From the NCBI GenBank assembly GCA_013289705.1, contig JABCZM010000008.1:1-64000 (forward strand): a stretch of DNA of 64,000 bases, given 5' to 3'. Under the pieces are notes generated by a model that was not told the DNA's origin, did no database searches, and saw only the letters and a program-made list of their open reading frames with translations. Position 1 is the stretch's first letter. Every line of letters begins with the position of its first letter. This DNA is from Candidatus Saccharimonadota bacterium (GTDB lineage: Bacteria; Patescibacteriota; Saccharimonadia; Saccharimonadales; UBA4665). Position numbers and translations under genes: made by a program. Of the stretch, positions 1-7,635 are shown piece after piece.

Positions 1-122
1 CCAAGAAGCACGTTTCATGGATTCGACAAGCTTACGAGTACTTCCAGCGAATACTCACGGGGCTCAGGGCCTTAACGGTGCTGACGCCCCGTTCCAGAGG
101 TCAGGTTTGAAGTGCATGTGGT
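1..122. other. unassigned edge sequence with two hairpins
   Basis: No gene is recognised here. On the minus strand, just downstream of the HAD gene, there are two potential hairpins: one with arms GGGGC...TCAG and CTGA...GCCCC (about 60-92), the other GAGTA/TACTC (about 36-56). Neither has a T-tract, so neither is a clear terminator. A 17-codon minus ORF with one Trp codon (64-117) overlaps the first hairpin. The plus strand carries TGGATTCGAC near position 18, resembling a tmRNA 5' end, but no matching 3' portion follows. Confidence 0.3.
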
Positions 123-878
123 TCAGTGAAATTCCTTTGCTAAAGCTGCCCTTTTATTGTCATCTGAAATAACTATAAGACCGGTAATTTCTGGACTGAA
201 TTGTGCTGCCAGCGCATCTTCACGGCCGTCTCCCGCATATAATATGGGGTAATGCTCTGGCCTACCAACTATCCGCGCGGCTAGGTATATCGAATAGTTG
301 GCGGGTTTGCAAAGTGAGTGCCGTATTTGGGGGTGCCTAGCATGTTCGCTTCTTAATTGATCCTGTCCGATAATCGCCCGGCTTGGGAAGGCTTGTCTTA
401 TGGGCAGAGCTTCTGAATCAATTCTTCTAAAAAATTCATATAACATCGATTCCGGACTTTGGGTCGCAATACCGGATCTTCGTTCCCTTTCGACAAGCAT
501 TTGTACAAGTGAATGGACACCTGGCATTAGGCGATCGATAGGATTAATGTCATCTCTCATTAGGTCGGTTATTATTTCTTCCTGTAAAGCACAGGCCCCG
601 AGTAATTCTTTGGCTGATAGTTCAGATAATCCTAGTTCTCTATGGATTACCTGAAGCACTCGTGCGGGGCTTTTGCCACGTAGTTTTTGTACTAGATCTT
701 GCGTGTACTTAATGGTAGAACCGGTTACTTGTTCCATGGTTGCGTTGAATGATGCGCTATGCAAATCACTTGTTTCGGCGAGCGTATGATCAAAATCAGA
801 CACAAACGTGACGTCCGGATCGTAGAACATGTCGCGTAGTGTATCAAGACTTCCGGCTCCCGCAAATATATTAGTCAT
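123..878 (-). CDS. HAD-superfamily phosphatase, last gene of the trp transcript
   Basis: This is a 251-residue haloacid-dehalogenase-type hydrolase, expected to remove a phosphate from a small metabolite in the cytoplasm; the substrate is unknown. Motif I is visible near residues 28-32 (DFDHT, the nucleophile and acid/base aspartates), and motif IV near the C-terminus as GDGREDA. An upstream ATG at 893 is possible, but I prefer 878 because AAAGGA lies about 7 bases ahead of it, and because it overlaps the end of the preceding trpC-kinase gene in an ATGACTAA arrangement typical of translational coupling. Its position after the TrpC-kinase fusion suggests it acts on a related sugar phosphate, but that is inference. 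Confidence 0.75.
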   Translation of the reverse strand: MTNIFAGAGSLDTLRDMFYDPDVTFVSDFDHTLAETSDLHSASFNATMEQVTGSTIKYTQDLVQKLRGKSPARVLQVIHRELGLSELSAKELLGACALQEEIITDLMRDDINPIDRLMPGVHSLVQMLVERERRSGIATQSPESMLYEFFRRIDSEALPIRQAFPSRAIIGQDQLRSEHARHPQIRHSLCKPANYSIYLAARIVGRPEHYPILYAGDGREDALAAQFSPEITGLIVISDDNKRAALAKEFH

Positions 879-2526
879 TACGTTTCCTTTCATATTGTTT
901 CCGATAAAATGAGTTATTTAATAGTACTTTTGCCGATTCGATTTGGGCAGCGTTGACAATAGTTTTTAGGTCTTCTTCAAGGCTCATGCTATTGGCGACC
1001 ATGCCCATAACGGTGCCAGCAAACACATCGCCGGCATTGGCAGGACTTAATGGTGTTATTTTTTGAGGTGGCACAAACTGTTGTATGTCATGACGCGACA
1101 AGACCGTGACGCCTGCGCTACCTTGCTTCCGAAATACAAACTGTAATTTCGGAAAGTTTGTGAGTAAGTCACCCTCTATCTTCGTAAGTACGTAATCATA
1201 TTCTTGTTGATTCAAAAATAAGTAGTCGGCCTTACTGATTAGTTTTAGCGAATCTTTAAGATTGTGACGCAAATGATAATGCAGCATATCGGTTGCTATA
1301 ACGGCTGGATGTTTCAGCTGTTCAAGGACTCTGAGTCCATTTGCTGGGTTCGATCCACTTAGTAGTACGTGTGTAGTGTTGCCAGAAAGGTTTTTGTTTA
1401 GCAATGGTTTGTAGTCTTTGTAGACGCCAAAATCAATCAATTCATCGCAGAGTTCAAAACTTACTGGATCATATGTGCCACTCCAACGAAACGTTTGTCC
1501 AGGTATTTCAGCTACATTTGCCACGCTTACTTTATCGCCAACAGATTGGCCTAATTTCGCAACCCCCAGGTCATTACCTATACCGCTCACAAGGTCAACG
1601 GGGACATGTCTGCTAGCAGCAATGCTGGCCAGCACACCGTTCCCTCCAATGTCAGGCTGTCCGTATGACTGGCCAATGAATGTGACGGTTGATAGCTCAG
1701 TAGCACCAAATACTAACAGTCGATTTATTGACCGTGAGTGAAGCTCGCTAAGCTTTTCGCGGATGTTGTCAGATTTCATCAGTACAGTCCCTATTAGTAC
1801 TGCATCGGCACCATTTTCTCGAGCAGATGCAATATCTTTAGCGCTGGTGATACCCGACTCGGCGACGAGTAGTACATTGTCTGGAACAGTGGCCGCAAAC
1901 TTTGAAAAAAGCTTGGTCTCCACAGTAAAAGTTCCCAAATCGCGACAATTAATGCCGATTATTTGTGCTCCCGCTTTAATACCACGATCTATTTCATCGA
2001 CTGAATGCACTTCTACCAAAGCGTACATCCCCAGTTCCGTACAGACCTTAAGCAGATCACACAATTGGTCTTGTGACAAAAGCGAAACAATCAATAAGAC
2101 TGCATCGGCCTCAGCAAGGTACGATTCATAGATTTGATATTGATCAAAAATGAAGTCCTTGCGGAGTATCGGGACGTTTGATTCTTGCTTGACCGTGGCG
2201 ATGTAAGACAAGTCACCCAGAAAATATCTACTCTCTGTTAAAACAGATATTGCATCTACAAACCCCGATTGCTCGTAGGTTTTACTAATGACGACAGGAT
2301 TAAAGTGCTTTCGAATTATTCCTTCTGACGGTGACGCTTGTTTTATTTCTGCTATCAGGCTACAGCGGCCAGCTTTAGTGATCCCTGCGCTAAAATCTCT
2401 TACCTCTGTTTTTCGCTTAGTCAAAGACTTTTTGAGTACGGCGAGGGGCCTTCGTTTCTTTAATTGTGTAAGCTCGTGTTGTTTGTTTGCTACTATATCG
2501 TCTAGGCTAATGCGCTCATCTTTCAT
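871..2526 (-). CDS. trpC: indole-3-glycerol-phosphate synthase fused to PfkB-type sugar kinase
   Basis: The 551-residue protein joins two enzymes. Residues 1 to about 262 are a complete TrpC beta/alpha barrel, which closes carboxyphenylaminodeoxyribulose phosphate to indole-3-glycerol phosphate. Its conserved residues are visible: EIK (60-62) before SPS, K123 in RKDF, E172 in VEVH, N193 in GINC and E223-S224 in AESG. Residues about 269-540 are a ribokinase/PfkB-like kinase with an N-terminal Gly-Gly motif (DIGGN) and a C-terminal anion-hole motif NAGD with the presumed catalytic D500. I know of no standard TrpC-PfkB fusion; the kinase substrate cannot be told. The start at 2526 has AAGGAG 8 bases upstream. 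The gene follows trpR and an attenuator, and overlaps the HAD gene by 8 bases. Confidence 0.88.
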   Translation of the reverse strand: MKDERISLDDIVANKQHELTQLKKRRPLAVLKKSLTKRKTEVRDFSAGITKAGRCSLIAEIKQASPSEGIIRKHFNPVVISKTYEQSGFVDAISVLTESRYFLGDLSYIATVKQESNVPILRKDFIFDQYQIYESYLAEADAVLLIVSLLSQDQLCDLLKVCTELGMYALVEVHSVDEIDRGIKAGAQIIGINCRDLGTFTVETKLFSKFAATVPDNVLLVAESGITSAKDIASARENGADAVLIGTVLMKSDNIREKLSELHSRSINRLLVFGATELSTVTFIGQSYGQPDIGGNGVLASIAASRHVPVDLVSGIGNDLGVAKLGQSVGDKVSVANVAEIPGQTFRWSGTYDPVSFELCDELIDFGVYKDYKPLLNKNLSGNTTHVLLSGSNPANGLRVLEQLKHPAVIATDMLHYHLRHNLKDSLKLISKADYLFLNQQEYDYVLTKIEGDLLTNFPKLQFVFRKQGSAGVTVLSRHDIQQFVPPQKITPLSPANAGDVFAGTVMGMVANSMSLEEDLKTIVNAAQIESAKVLLNNSFYRKQYERKRND

Positions 2527-2547
2527 TGATAGTTCTCCTTAGAAATT

Positions 2548-2640
2548 AAAAAACCTCCCGTGGTGGGAGGCATAAAGTTTTTCAAATTAACTTACATTAA
2601 TACGTCTTTAATTAGACTCCCGCGTAAAATTGGAAGTCCA
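2548..2640 (-). promoter_or_regulatory. trp attenuator (alternative hairpins and terminator)
   Basis: Between the trp leader peptide and trpC, the minus-strand RNA can fold in two exclusive ways. The terminator has arms CCTCCC (2570-2565) and GGGAGG (2559-2554), followed by six T's (2553-2548). The antiterminator pairs GGGAG (2621-2617) with CTCCC (2569-2565) and adds TAAAG (2610-2606) with CTTTA (2577-2573). A 1:2 stem pairs GACTTCC (2638-2632) with GGGAGTC (2621-2615). Segment 1 starts at the last base of the second Trp codon, so a ribosome stalled for tryptophan would mask it and free segment 2, as in the E. coli trp attenuator. Pairings were found by eye, not by folding software. Confidence 0.85.
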
Positions 2641-2691
2641 CCAGGCACCTTGTTGGCCAAAATTGGTGATAGTTGTGTGTAATTGGTTCAT
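2608..2691 (-). CDS. trpL: trp leader peptide with tandem Trp codons
   Basis: This is a 27-codon ORF starting at an ATG that overlaps the trpR stop as TAATG. AAGGAAAA lies just upstream as its ribosome site, inside the end of trpR. The peptide contains two adjacent tryptophan codons (TGG TGG, 2643-2638) at residues 17 and 18, placed directly before segment 1 of the attenuator. The rest is unremarkable (Asn, Gln and Thr rich). It is too short for ordinary gene finding. The position, codon choice and following terminator match the classical trp leader; it would sense charged tRNA-Trp, not make a functional protein. Confidence 0.88.
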   Translation of the reverse strand: MNQLHTTITNFGQQGAWWTSNFTRESN

Positions 2692-2945
2692 TACGTTTTC
2701 CTTAGTACCTGGAATCTGCCTTGGGCTAGTTCTTTTGATCCGCGAGTGACAGTGGCTACGCCGACGCCTAAATCGCTGGCGATTTGGTGTTGGGGTGATC
2801 CGCTGAGTAAACGCTTTACGATCTCAATCCTTCTGACGAATTCGGCGCGTTCATTATCAGTGGTAATACCTACCAATAGGTCTTCGAGTGTTGCCTCGTC
2901 TTTGATTGAATGAACTAATTGCACAAAGTCATGAAAATCAGGCAT
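2691..2945 (-). CDS. trpR: Trp repressor (TrpR) family regulator
   Basis: An 84-residue all-helical DNA-binding protein. The helix-turn-helix region reads as GVGVATVTRGSKEL, close to the E. coli TrpR segment GAGIATITRGSNSL, and the earlier RRIEIVKRLL matches the helix that carries the tryptophan-contacting Arg54. This is nearer to true TrpR than to the YerC/YecD branch, which ends in SRVNR-like sequence. It is shorter at both ends than E. coli TrpR (108 residues), and the residue equivalent to Ser88 appears to be Glu, so tryptophan binding should be tested. It sits directly after aroK with its own promoter and a TrpR-like operator, which implies autoregulation together with trpC. Confidence 0.9.
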   Translation of the reverse strand: MPDFHDFVQLVHSIKDEATLEDLLVGITTDNERAEFVRRIEIVKRLLSGSPQHQIASDLGVGVATVTRGSKELAQGRFQVLRKT

Positions 2946-2951
2946 GGGTAA

Positions 2952-2969
2952 ATACTAGCATACTAGTAC
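2952..2969. promoter_or_regulatory. TrpR-type operator overlapping the -10
   Basis: The minus strand contains the inverted repeat TACTAG-TATG-CTAGTA. The two CTAG cores are 4 bases apart, exactly as in the E. coli trp operator (ACTAG-TTAA-CTAGT), and the site covers the -10 of the trpR promoter, the same placement as in E. coli trp and trpR. The matching repressor gene begins 7 bases downstream. I saw no second copy of this spaced CTAG pair upstream of DAHP synthase. Confidence 0.8.
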
Positions 2970-2981
2970 GTTCTATGTCAA
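2952..2981 (-). promoter_or_regulatory. internal promoter of trpR-trpC
   Basis: TTGACA (2981-2976, overlapping the aroK stop codon) and TAGTAT (2957-2952) are separated by 18 bases. The ATG of trpR is only 7 bases past the -10, so transcription should begin at or next to the start codon, giving a leaderless mRNA; no Shine-Dalgarno sequence is present. Confidence 0.8.
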
Positions 2982-3514
2982 TACGGGGTTTTGTCCATGA
3001 GGTACAAAATTAAAGTTGCTGCTTGGTTGATGCTATTTCTTTCGGTGTCTATTCTCACGTCCATAACATCCAGGTATAGTCTGGTTCGTTGTTGTTCTAA
3101 AACTGTTAGTTCACTGAGTAATGTTGTCTCGCTCGTCAGCTTTGGGCGATTTGGGTCATTAGTAATTCGGCGTTCCAATACATCCGCCGGTGCGTGAAGC
3201 CACGCAACAAAACCCAGATTGCGAAGCGGCGGGATGTTTTCGGGTATGGTCACAATGCCGCCGCCTGTAGAAATGATGGCGTCCGTCGTATCTTCTAAGC
3301 TTGCCAACACAGCTGATTCGTGCGCACGAAAATAGCCCCAACCATGTGCCTCGACCGCGTCGGGGATTGACTGTCCCATAAGCTTTGCGGTCATCTTATC
3401 GGTTTCAAAGAGTTCTCTGCCGGTTATGGTGGCTAGGCGTCTGCCAATTGCACTCTTTCCTGTGCCTCGAAGGCCTACTTCGACGATGTTGTTGGGCTTT
3501 TGTGTGGTACTCAT
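2978..3514 (-). CDS. aroK: shikimate kinase
   Basis: 178 residues, a P-loop kinase that phosphorylates the 3-hydroxyl of shikimate, step five of the shikimate pathway. The Walker A motif GLRGTGKSAIG is near residues 14-24, the shikimate-binding GGG appears in STGGGIV, and the lid region carries RPKL. Length is normal for the family. The start overlaps the end of ilvE by 4 bases (ATGA). The stop codon lies inside the -35 of the trpR promoter. It is part of the aromatic operon read from the promoter at 7708. Confidence 0.92.
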   Translation of the reverse strand: MSTTQKPNNIVEVGLRGTGKSAIGRRLATITGRELFETDKMTAKLMGQSIPDAVEAHGWGYFRAHESAVLASLEDTTDAIISTGGGIVTIPENIPPLRNLGFVAWLHAPADVLERRITNDPNRPKLTSETTLLSELTVLEQQRTRLYLDVMDVRIDTERNSINQAATLILYLMDKTPY

Positions 3515-4421
3515 GACGGTACCTTTGTAAACAGTCCTGGATGTGTAGTTGGTAAATTGATGAATGATTCATGAAGTTTACGACTAATCGGCCCTTCTTT
3601 GCTGCTAATTTTAACATTATCAACCTTGGCGCACCACGAAATTTCTACGGCCGTACCGCAAAAGAATAGTTCGTCGGCAGTGTAGAGTTCGGTGCGGTTG
3701 ATTGTCCGTTCGACAACGGGGATGCTTTGCTCTTTTGCTAACTCAATAACAGTGCGCCGTGTAATGCCTTCCAGGATATCGGCATCGGTTGTGGGCGTAA
3801 TCAGCTCACCGTCTTTAACCATAAACAGGTTCATAACGGCGCCTTCGCCCACGTTACCAGCTTGATTAAGTAAAATTGCCGAATCGAACCCGGCTTGCTT
3901 GGCATCGTGAATGGCAAGTGACGAATTCAGGTAGCCACCGGAGGCTTTGGTACGCGGCGGCAGTGCATTATCGGCGTTGCGTTGCCAGCTTGACACGCAA
4001 ACGGATAGGCCTTTATCCGCTTCAAAGTACGAAGGCATACCAATAAGGTAGACGCTTAAATCGTAGTCGCCAGCGATGTCTGGCGAAAGCTGCAAGTCGG
4101 ATCGGTACACCAGTGGACGGGGATGTAGGTTGTACCAGTCGGCTTGTTTTTGGCTACCAATTCGACGATGGTACTTTTGATCGCCGCTTCGTCGAAATTA
4201 AATGGAAAGCGCAGTATTTTGCAGCTATTTTTCATGCGCTTTAGATGGTCGTCAAGCCGAAAGATGCCTACGGCTCCATCGGGCATTTGGTAGGCTTTGA
4301 TACCGGCAAACACACCTGCGCCGTAGTGTAGTGCATTTGTCATAACAGATACGGTTGCTTCTTCGATGGGCACAATGTTGCCACGGATGAAAGCGAAGGG
4401 GTATGGTTGAAATTCGGCCAT
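3511..4421 (-). pseudogene. ilvE: branched-chain/aromatic aminotransferase, frameshifted
   Basis: Two overlapping reading frames together make one class IV PLP aminotransferase. The N-terminal part runs from 4421 and the C-terminal part, which includes LVYRSD, GEGAVMNLF and EGITRRTVIEL, ends at 3511. Class IV enzymes usually read YIRPL here; the first frame reads YIPVH because of a run of four C's (4119-4122 on the plus strand as GGGG). Removing two bases restores the exact family sequence; adding one also restores the frame with an extra Pro. No classical slippery heptamer is present. It could be a consensus error in a homopolymer or a real lesion. In this operon the enzyme would transaminate the final keto acids to phenylalanine, tyrosine or branched-chain amino acids. 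Confidence 0.8.
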
Positions 4422-4423
4422 AG

Positions 4424-5488
4424 TTAGTTTCCTTTCGGGTATGATCCTAGTAGTTTACAGCTTTTTGCGGTGTTATTTAAGGCTTCGAGCGCTTTTGCCA
4501 CATTCGCGGTGTCTTTGTGACCTTCAAAATCAATATAGAATGCATATTGATGATCTGGGTGCGGCTGCGATTCCAAGCGAAGCAAGTTAATTCCGTTTGC
4601 TACAAAAATACCTAGCAGTTCATGCAGTGCGCCAGGTTTATCTGTAGTCGTGCAAATAACACTTGTTTTATCGCTGTCTGTAGGCTCAGTTGCGGCTTTG
4701 CCTAGTAGTACAAAGCGGGTTTCATTACTGACGTTATCGCTTATTGCCTTTGCTATAACCGGAAGTCCTACGATGTCGGCAGCCTTTTTGCTAGCAATTG
4801 CTGCGCTTGTTGGCTCATTGGCGGCTTGTTGTGCCGCCTGGCTGTTGCTTGATGCCGGTACTAGTTCGGCCTGCGACACGTGCGTACGGAGCCATTCTCG
4901 GCATTGGCCGAGTGCCTGGGGGTGGCCGTAGACAACTTTGATGTCGTCTAGCGTCTTTGCGCTACTTAACAGATTGTGTTGAATTGGTAGACGGACTTCG
5001 CCGATGATACTTAGAGCAGTGCTCAGAAGCAGCTTATGTGTCTCTGTTACTGAGCCTTCCGATGAATTTTCGATTGGTAGTAAAGCAACCTCGCTTGAGC
5101 CAGACTCGGCCGCCTTAAGCGCATCGCGTAGGGTAGCTTCTGGCACAAAGTTGGAGGTTGCGCCAAGCAGTTTCTGCGCTGCCTCGTGACTATAGCTTCC
5201 AGCAGGCCCCAGATACGAAACCCGCAGCTTTTCTTCCAGATTTCGCCCAGAACTGATGATTTCGGTAAATATGGCTCGAATCGAGTCGTCTGAAAACATG
5301 CTCGTATTTTGTGTAACCATTCGCTGTAGAATTGCAGCCTCACGTGCTGGGCGATAGATTTTGACGCCGCCTTTGACACGCTTCATCTCCACCCCACATA
5401 TGGCACGTTTGGCGAGCAACTGGTTGATTTCGTCATCGATTGCATCGATACGTGTTCGGATAGCTGCAATCTTGTCTGCCTCGTTCAC
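4424..5488 (-). CDS. pheA: bifunctional chorismate mutase / prephenate dehydratase
   Basis: 354 residues in three parts. Residues 1 to about 90 are an AroQ-type chorismate mutase (IRTRIDAIDDEINQLLAKR). About 93-270 are prephenate dehydratase, starting at VSYLGPAGSYSHEAA and carrying the catalytic TRF in NETRFVLLG. About 275-345 are an ACT domain (TTDKPGALHELLG, followed by ESQP in place of the common ESRP), the usual phenylalanine-binding site. It converts chorismate to phenylpyruvate. The start overlaps the tyrA stop by 4 bases, so the two branch enzymes are translationally coupled. Confidence 0.93.
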   Translation of the reverse strand: MNEADKIAAIRTRIDAIDDEINQLLAKRAICGVEMKRVKGGVKIYRPAREAAILQRMVTQNTSMFSDDSIRAIFTEIISSGRNLEEKLRVSYLGPAGSYSHEAAQKLLGATSNFVPEATLRDALKAAESGSSEVALLPIENSSEGSVTETHKLLLSTALSIIGEVRLPIQHNLLSSAKTLDDIKVVYGHPQALGQCREWLRTHVSQAELVPASSNSQAAQQAANEPTSAAIASKKAADIVGLPVIAKAISDNVSNETRFVLLGKAATEPTDSDKTSVICTTTDKPGALHELLGIFVANGINLLRLESQPHPDHQYAFYIDFEGHKDTANVAKALEALNNTAKSCKLLGSYPKGN

Positions 5489-6231
5489 AATTGTTTCCTT
5501 TCTAAACCTGCTTCAAGTTCAGTGAGTGTTTGCATAAACCGTTCTCTGACTTGTTTGGCGTATGGATTGCCAAGCTCCACCGTCTCGAATAGCTCTATGC
5601 TATGGGTCTTTTCTAGTTCAAACAAATCGAGCAGCTTGCGGTAGTAGCCGGTGTCGAGTGTCAAATTCGGCAAATCCATGTTTACTAATCCTCGGCCAAC
5701 GAAAAAGGTTAGCCCGTGCACCCAAGCCATTTGTTTATCATGATCTTCTGGCGTCATCTGTAGCAACTCAAGTCCAAGATTATCCGTAAACAATGCTTCG
5801 AGCTCTGGAAATGGTCCACCACTAAGCTCATGCCAGACCAGTTTAAAGCCTTTAGCGGTGTTGGGGTTATCTGCCACCGAGTTTGGTCCGAACATGGGGT
5901 GGGTTGCCAACAGTCGACACTTGCCTTCCAGATGCTGCTGCAAAATCTGTGAGGGCTTAACTTTTACGGAACAAACATCCATAACGATGGTTTGGGGCTG
6001 CACGAGTGGAGCTAACTGCTTGCAAATATCGTTTAGACTGGCAAGTTCGGTAGCGATAATTATTGCTGAACAATGAGCAACTTCTTCTAGGCTGCCGTGC
6101 CTTGTATTATCTGGTAGCATGTCTGCGCTAACATCCTGACGACTATGTATGAGAACCGGCAGGTGGGGTGCAATCAGGTCTGTGAGCAGTCTACCGAACG
6201 ACCCGAAGCCGATGATCCCTATCGTTTCCAT
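5485..6231 (-). CDS. tyrA: prephenate dehydrogenase
   Basis: 248 residues with an N-terminal Rossmann fold (IGIIGFGSFGRLL) for NAD(P), followed by the TyrA catalytic segment ATHPMFGPNS. It makes the tyrosine precursor from prephenate or arogenate. It is short: there is no fused chorismate mutase and no C-terminal ACT domain, so direct tyrosine feedback may be weak, which fits with control at the transcriptional leader. It follows DAHP synthase after 3 bases and overlaps pheA by 4. Confidence 0.88.
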   Translation of the reverse strand: METIGIIGFGSFGRLLTDLIAPHLPVLIHSRQDVSADMLPDNTRHGSLEEVAHCSAIIIATELASLNDICKQLAPLVQPQTIVMDVCSVKVKPSQILQQHLEGKCRLLATHPMFGPNSVADNPNTAKGFKLVWHELSGGPFPELEALFTDNLGLELLQMTPEDHDKQMAWVHGLTFFVGRGLVNMDLPNLTLDTGYYRKLLDLFELEKTHSIELFETVELGNPYAKQVRERFMQTLTELEAGLERKQL

Positions 6232-6234
6232 TTG

Positions 6235-7530
6235 CTAGGCCATCACTGCTTGCTTATTTGGTTTAGCCGTATTCTCTGCAATGATTTTTCGTCTTGTTTC
6301 GACTGCTTGCGATAGCAGCGTTAGCATTACAGTGGTCTCCTCTACGTCAACACAACTATCGGTGACACTTTTACCTTTTTCTAGGGTATCTAGTGGTCCT
6401 ATTTTTTGTGCGCCTTCGACCAAGTTTGATTCAATCATGACACCGCGTAATGCCAATTCACCTAATGCGATCTGTCCTGCGACCGATTCAATTACTTTTA
6501 TTTGGTTGCGGTAATCCTTTTCGCTGTTACCGTGGGATGCGTCAACCACAATCGCCTCGAGTAACGGTGACTTGTTATTTTTTATACGATCTGTGGTGAG
6601 CGCCCTCTTAGCTTCTTGGACCTTTTCGGTCGAGTAGTTTGGGCCACTCTTGCCACCACGAAGGATGAGGTGAGCCGTGTCGTTACCGGTAGTTTTGACC
6701 TTGCTTAGGTTTCCATCCATGTCGGAGCCAGGGTAGTTGTGGGGTGCGTTGACCGTTTCGATCGCATCAGCTGCGTCGCTAACACCACCGTCAGTGCCGT
6801 TTTTGATACCAATAATTGATGATGTTGCCGAGCCGTATTCGCGCGCGTTCTGATCGGCTACATTACGGGCACCAATTGCGTCGTATGCAACCAGACCGTT
6901 CAAGTACTGAGGAGTTAGGCCGTTCAAGCGTTCCATGGCGGTCGGTACACCCATGTCGGTAATCTTTCGTGCCAACATGCGCGTGAGGGTCAGGCCTAAG
7001 TTTATGTTACTGCTATTGTCAAGGAGCGGATCGTAGGTCATGCCTTTCCAGCCAATTGTGCTTCGCGGTTTTTCGGTGTAGGCACGCATAACAACTTCTA
7101 AGTTTGCGCCATATTCTTTGCGCCACCCAGCAACTCGTGATGCGTATTCTAGCGCGGCTTCTGGATCGTGAAGAGAACATGGCCCAACAATCACGAGCAA
7201 TCTGTCGTCCGTGCCTTTTATGATCTGCTCGGCAATAATTCTGCCCTGTCGAGTTGTGTCCGCAGAGTTTTGAGACAGCGGCAAGCGTCTTTCAAGCAAT
7301 CCGGGGGTGATAACTGGTGTTTTGCTGGCAATCCGCACATCTACCAAATCTGTCATGTCCACATTTGGCGTAGGCCACTGATCCACCAAGCTAGCTGCTT
7401 CAAGAAATTCTGATCCTTGATTTCTGGTTGTGGCGTTCATTTCCAGCTGTATGGCCTCAAGTTCGCCGGCAATCCGTAACGCCTCGTCTACCATTGTATG
7501 TTCATGTGTTGTATCTATTTCTGATGTCAT
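6235..7530 (-). CDS. aroG: DAHP synthase (3-deoxy-7-phosphoheptulonate synthase), AroFGH type
   Basis: 431 residues, catalysing the first committed step of aromatic synthesis from phosphoenolpyruvate and erythrose 4-phosphate. Family motifs are IVGPCSLHDP (metal-ligand Cys118), EKPRSTIGWKG, GIKNGTDG, LILRGGKSGPNYS, DASHGNS, MIESNLVEG and KSVTDSC. The enzyme has about 57 more N-terminal residues than E. coli AroG. Several blocks normally conserved in AroFGH, including the GEFLD and RTTESQ regions, are changed (AMERLN, RNVADQ), so its feedback behaviour may differ. It has AAAGGGAG ahead of the start and is the first full gene after the aromatic leader. Confidence 0.93.
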   Translation of the reverse strand: MTSEIDTTHEHTMVDEALRIAGELEAIQLEMNATTRNQGSEFLEAASLVDQWPTPNVDMTDLVDVRIASKTPVITPGLLERRLPLSQNSADTTRQGRIIAEQIIKGTDDRLLVIVGPCSLHDPEAALEYASRVAGWRKEYGANLEVVMRAYTEKPRSTIGWKGMTYDPLLDNSSNINLGLTLTRMLARKITDMGVPTAMERLNGLTPQYLNGLVAYDAIGARNVADQNAREYGSATSSIIGIKNGTDGGVSDAADAIETVNAPHNYPGSDMDGNLSKVKTTGNDTAHLILRGGKSGPNYSTEKVQEAKRALTTDRIKNNKSPLLEAIVVDASHGNSEKDYRNQIKVIESVAGQIALGELALRGVMIESNLVEGAQKIGPLDTLEKGKSVTDSCVDVEETTVMLTLLSQAVETRRKIIAENTAKPNKQAVMA

Positions 7531-7554
7531 CTCTTCTTCTCCCTTTATGATATT

Positions 7555-7635
7555 AAAAAACCGCCTTGGTGGCGGTTTGGTTGTTTCTTATTCGTTTGTG
7601 CTATACAGCAAAATATCCGCCACGGGTGGTGTCGG
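7555..7635 (-). promoter_or_regulatory. aromatic amino-acid attenuator before DAHP synthase
   Basis: The terminator has arms AAACCGCC (7578-7571) and GGCGG (7565-7561), followed by six T's (7560-7555). The antiterminator is a perfect 7-bp pairing of GTGGCGG (7623-7617) with CCGCCAC (7575-7569). A competing 1:2 hairpin pairs CCG and CCA (7635-7627) with TGG and CGG. The Trp-Phe-Tyr-Phe codons end at 7637, immediately before segment 1, so a ribosome paused on any of them would cover segment 1 and favour the antiterminator. Pairings were made by inspection. Confidence 0.87.

Noticed and set aside
18-28. TGGATTCGAC as the 5' end of a tmRNA
   Set aside because: The acceptor G-run is missing, no tag reading frame is seen and no 3' T-arm/CCA half follows within the expected distance.
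94-104. AGGTCAGG as an SRP RNA core
   Set aside because: The following GGAAG-AGCA part of the SRP symmetric loop is absent.
4119-4122. Programmed ribosomal frameshift in ilvE
   Set aside because: No X-XXY-YYZ slippery site or downstream stem is evident; error or lesion is simpler.
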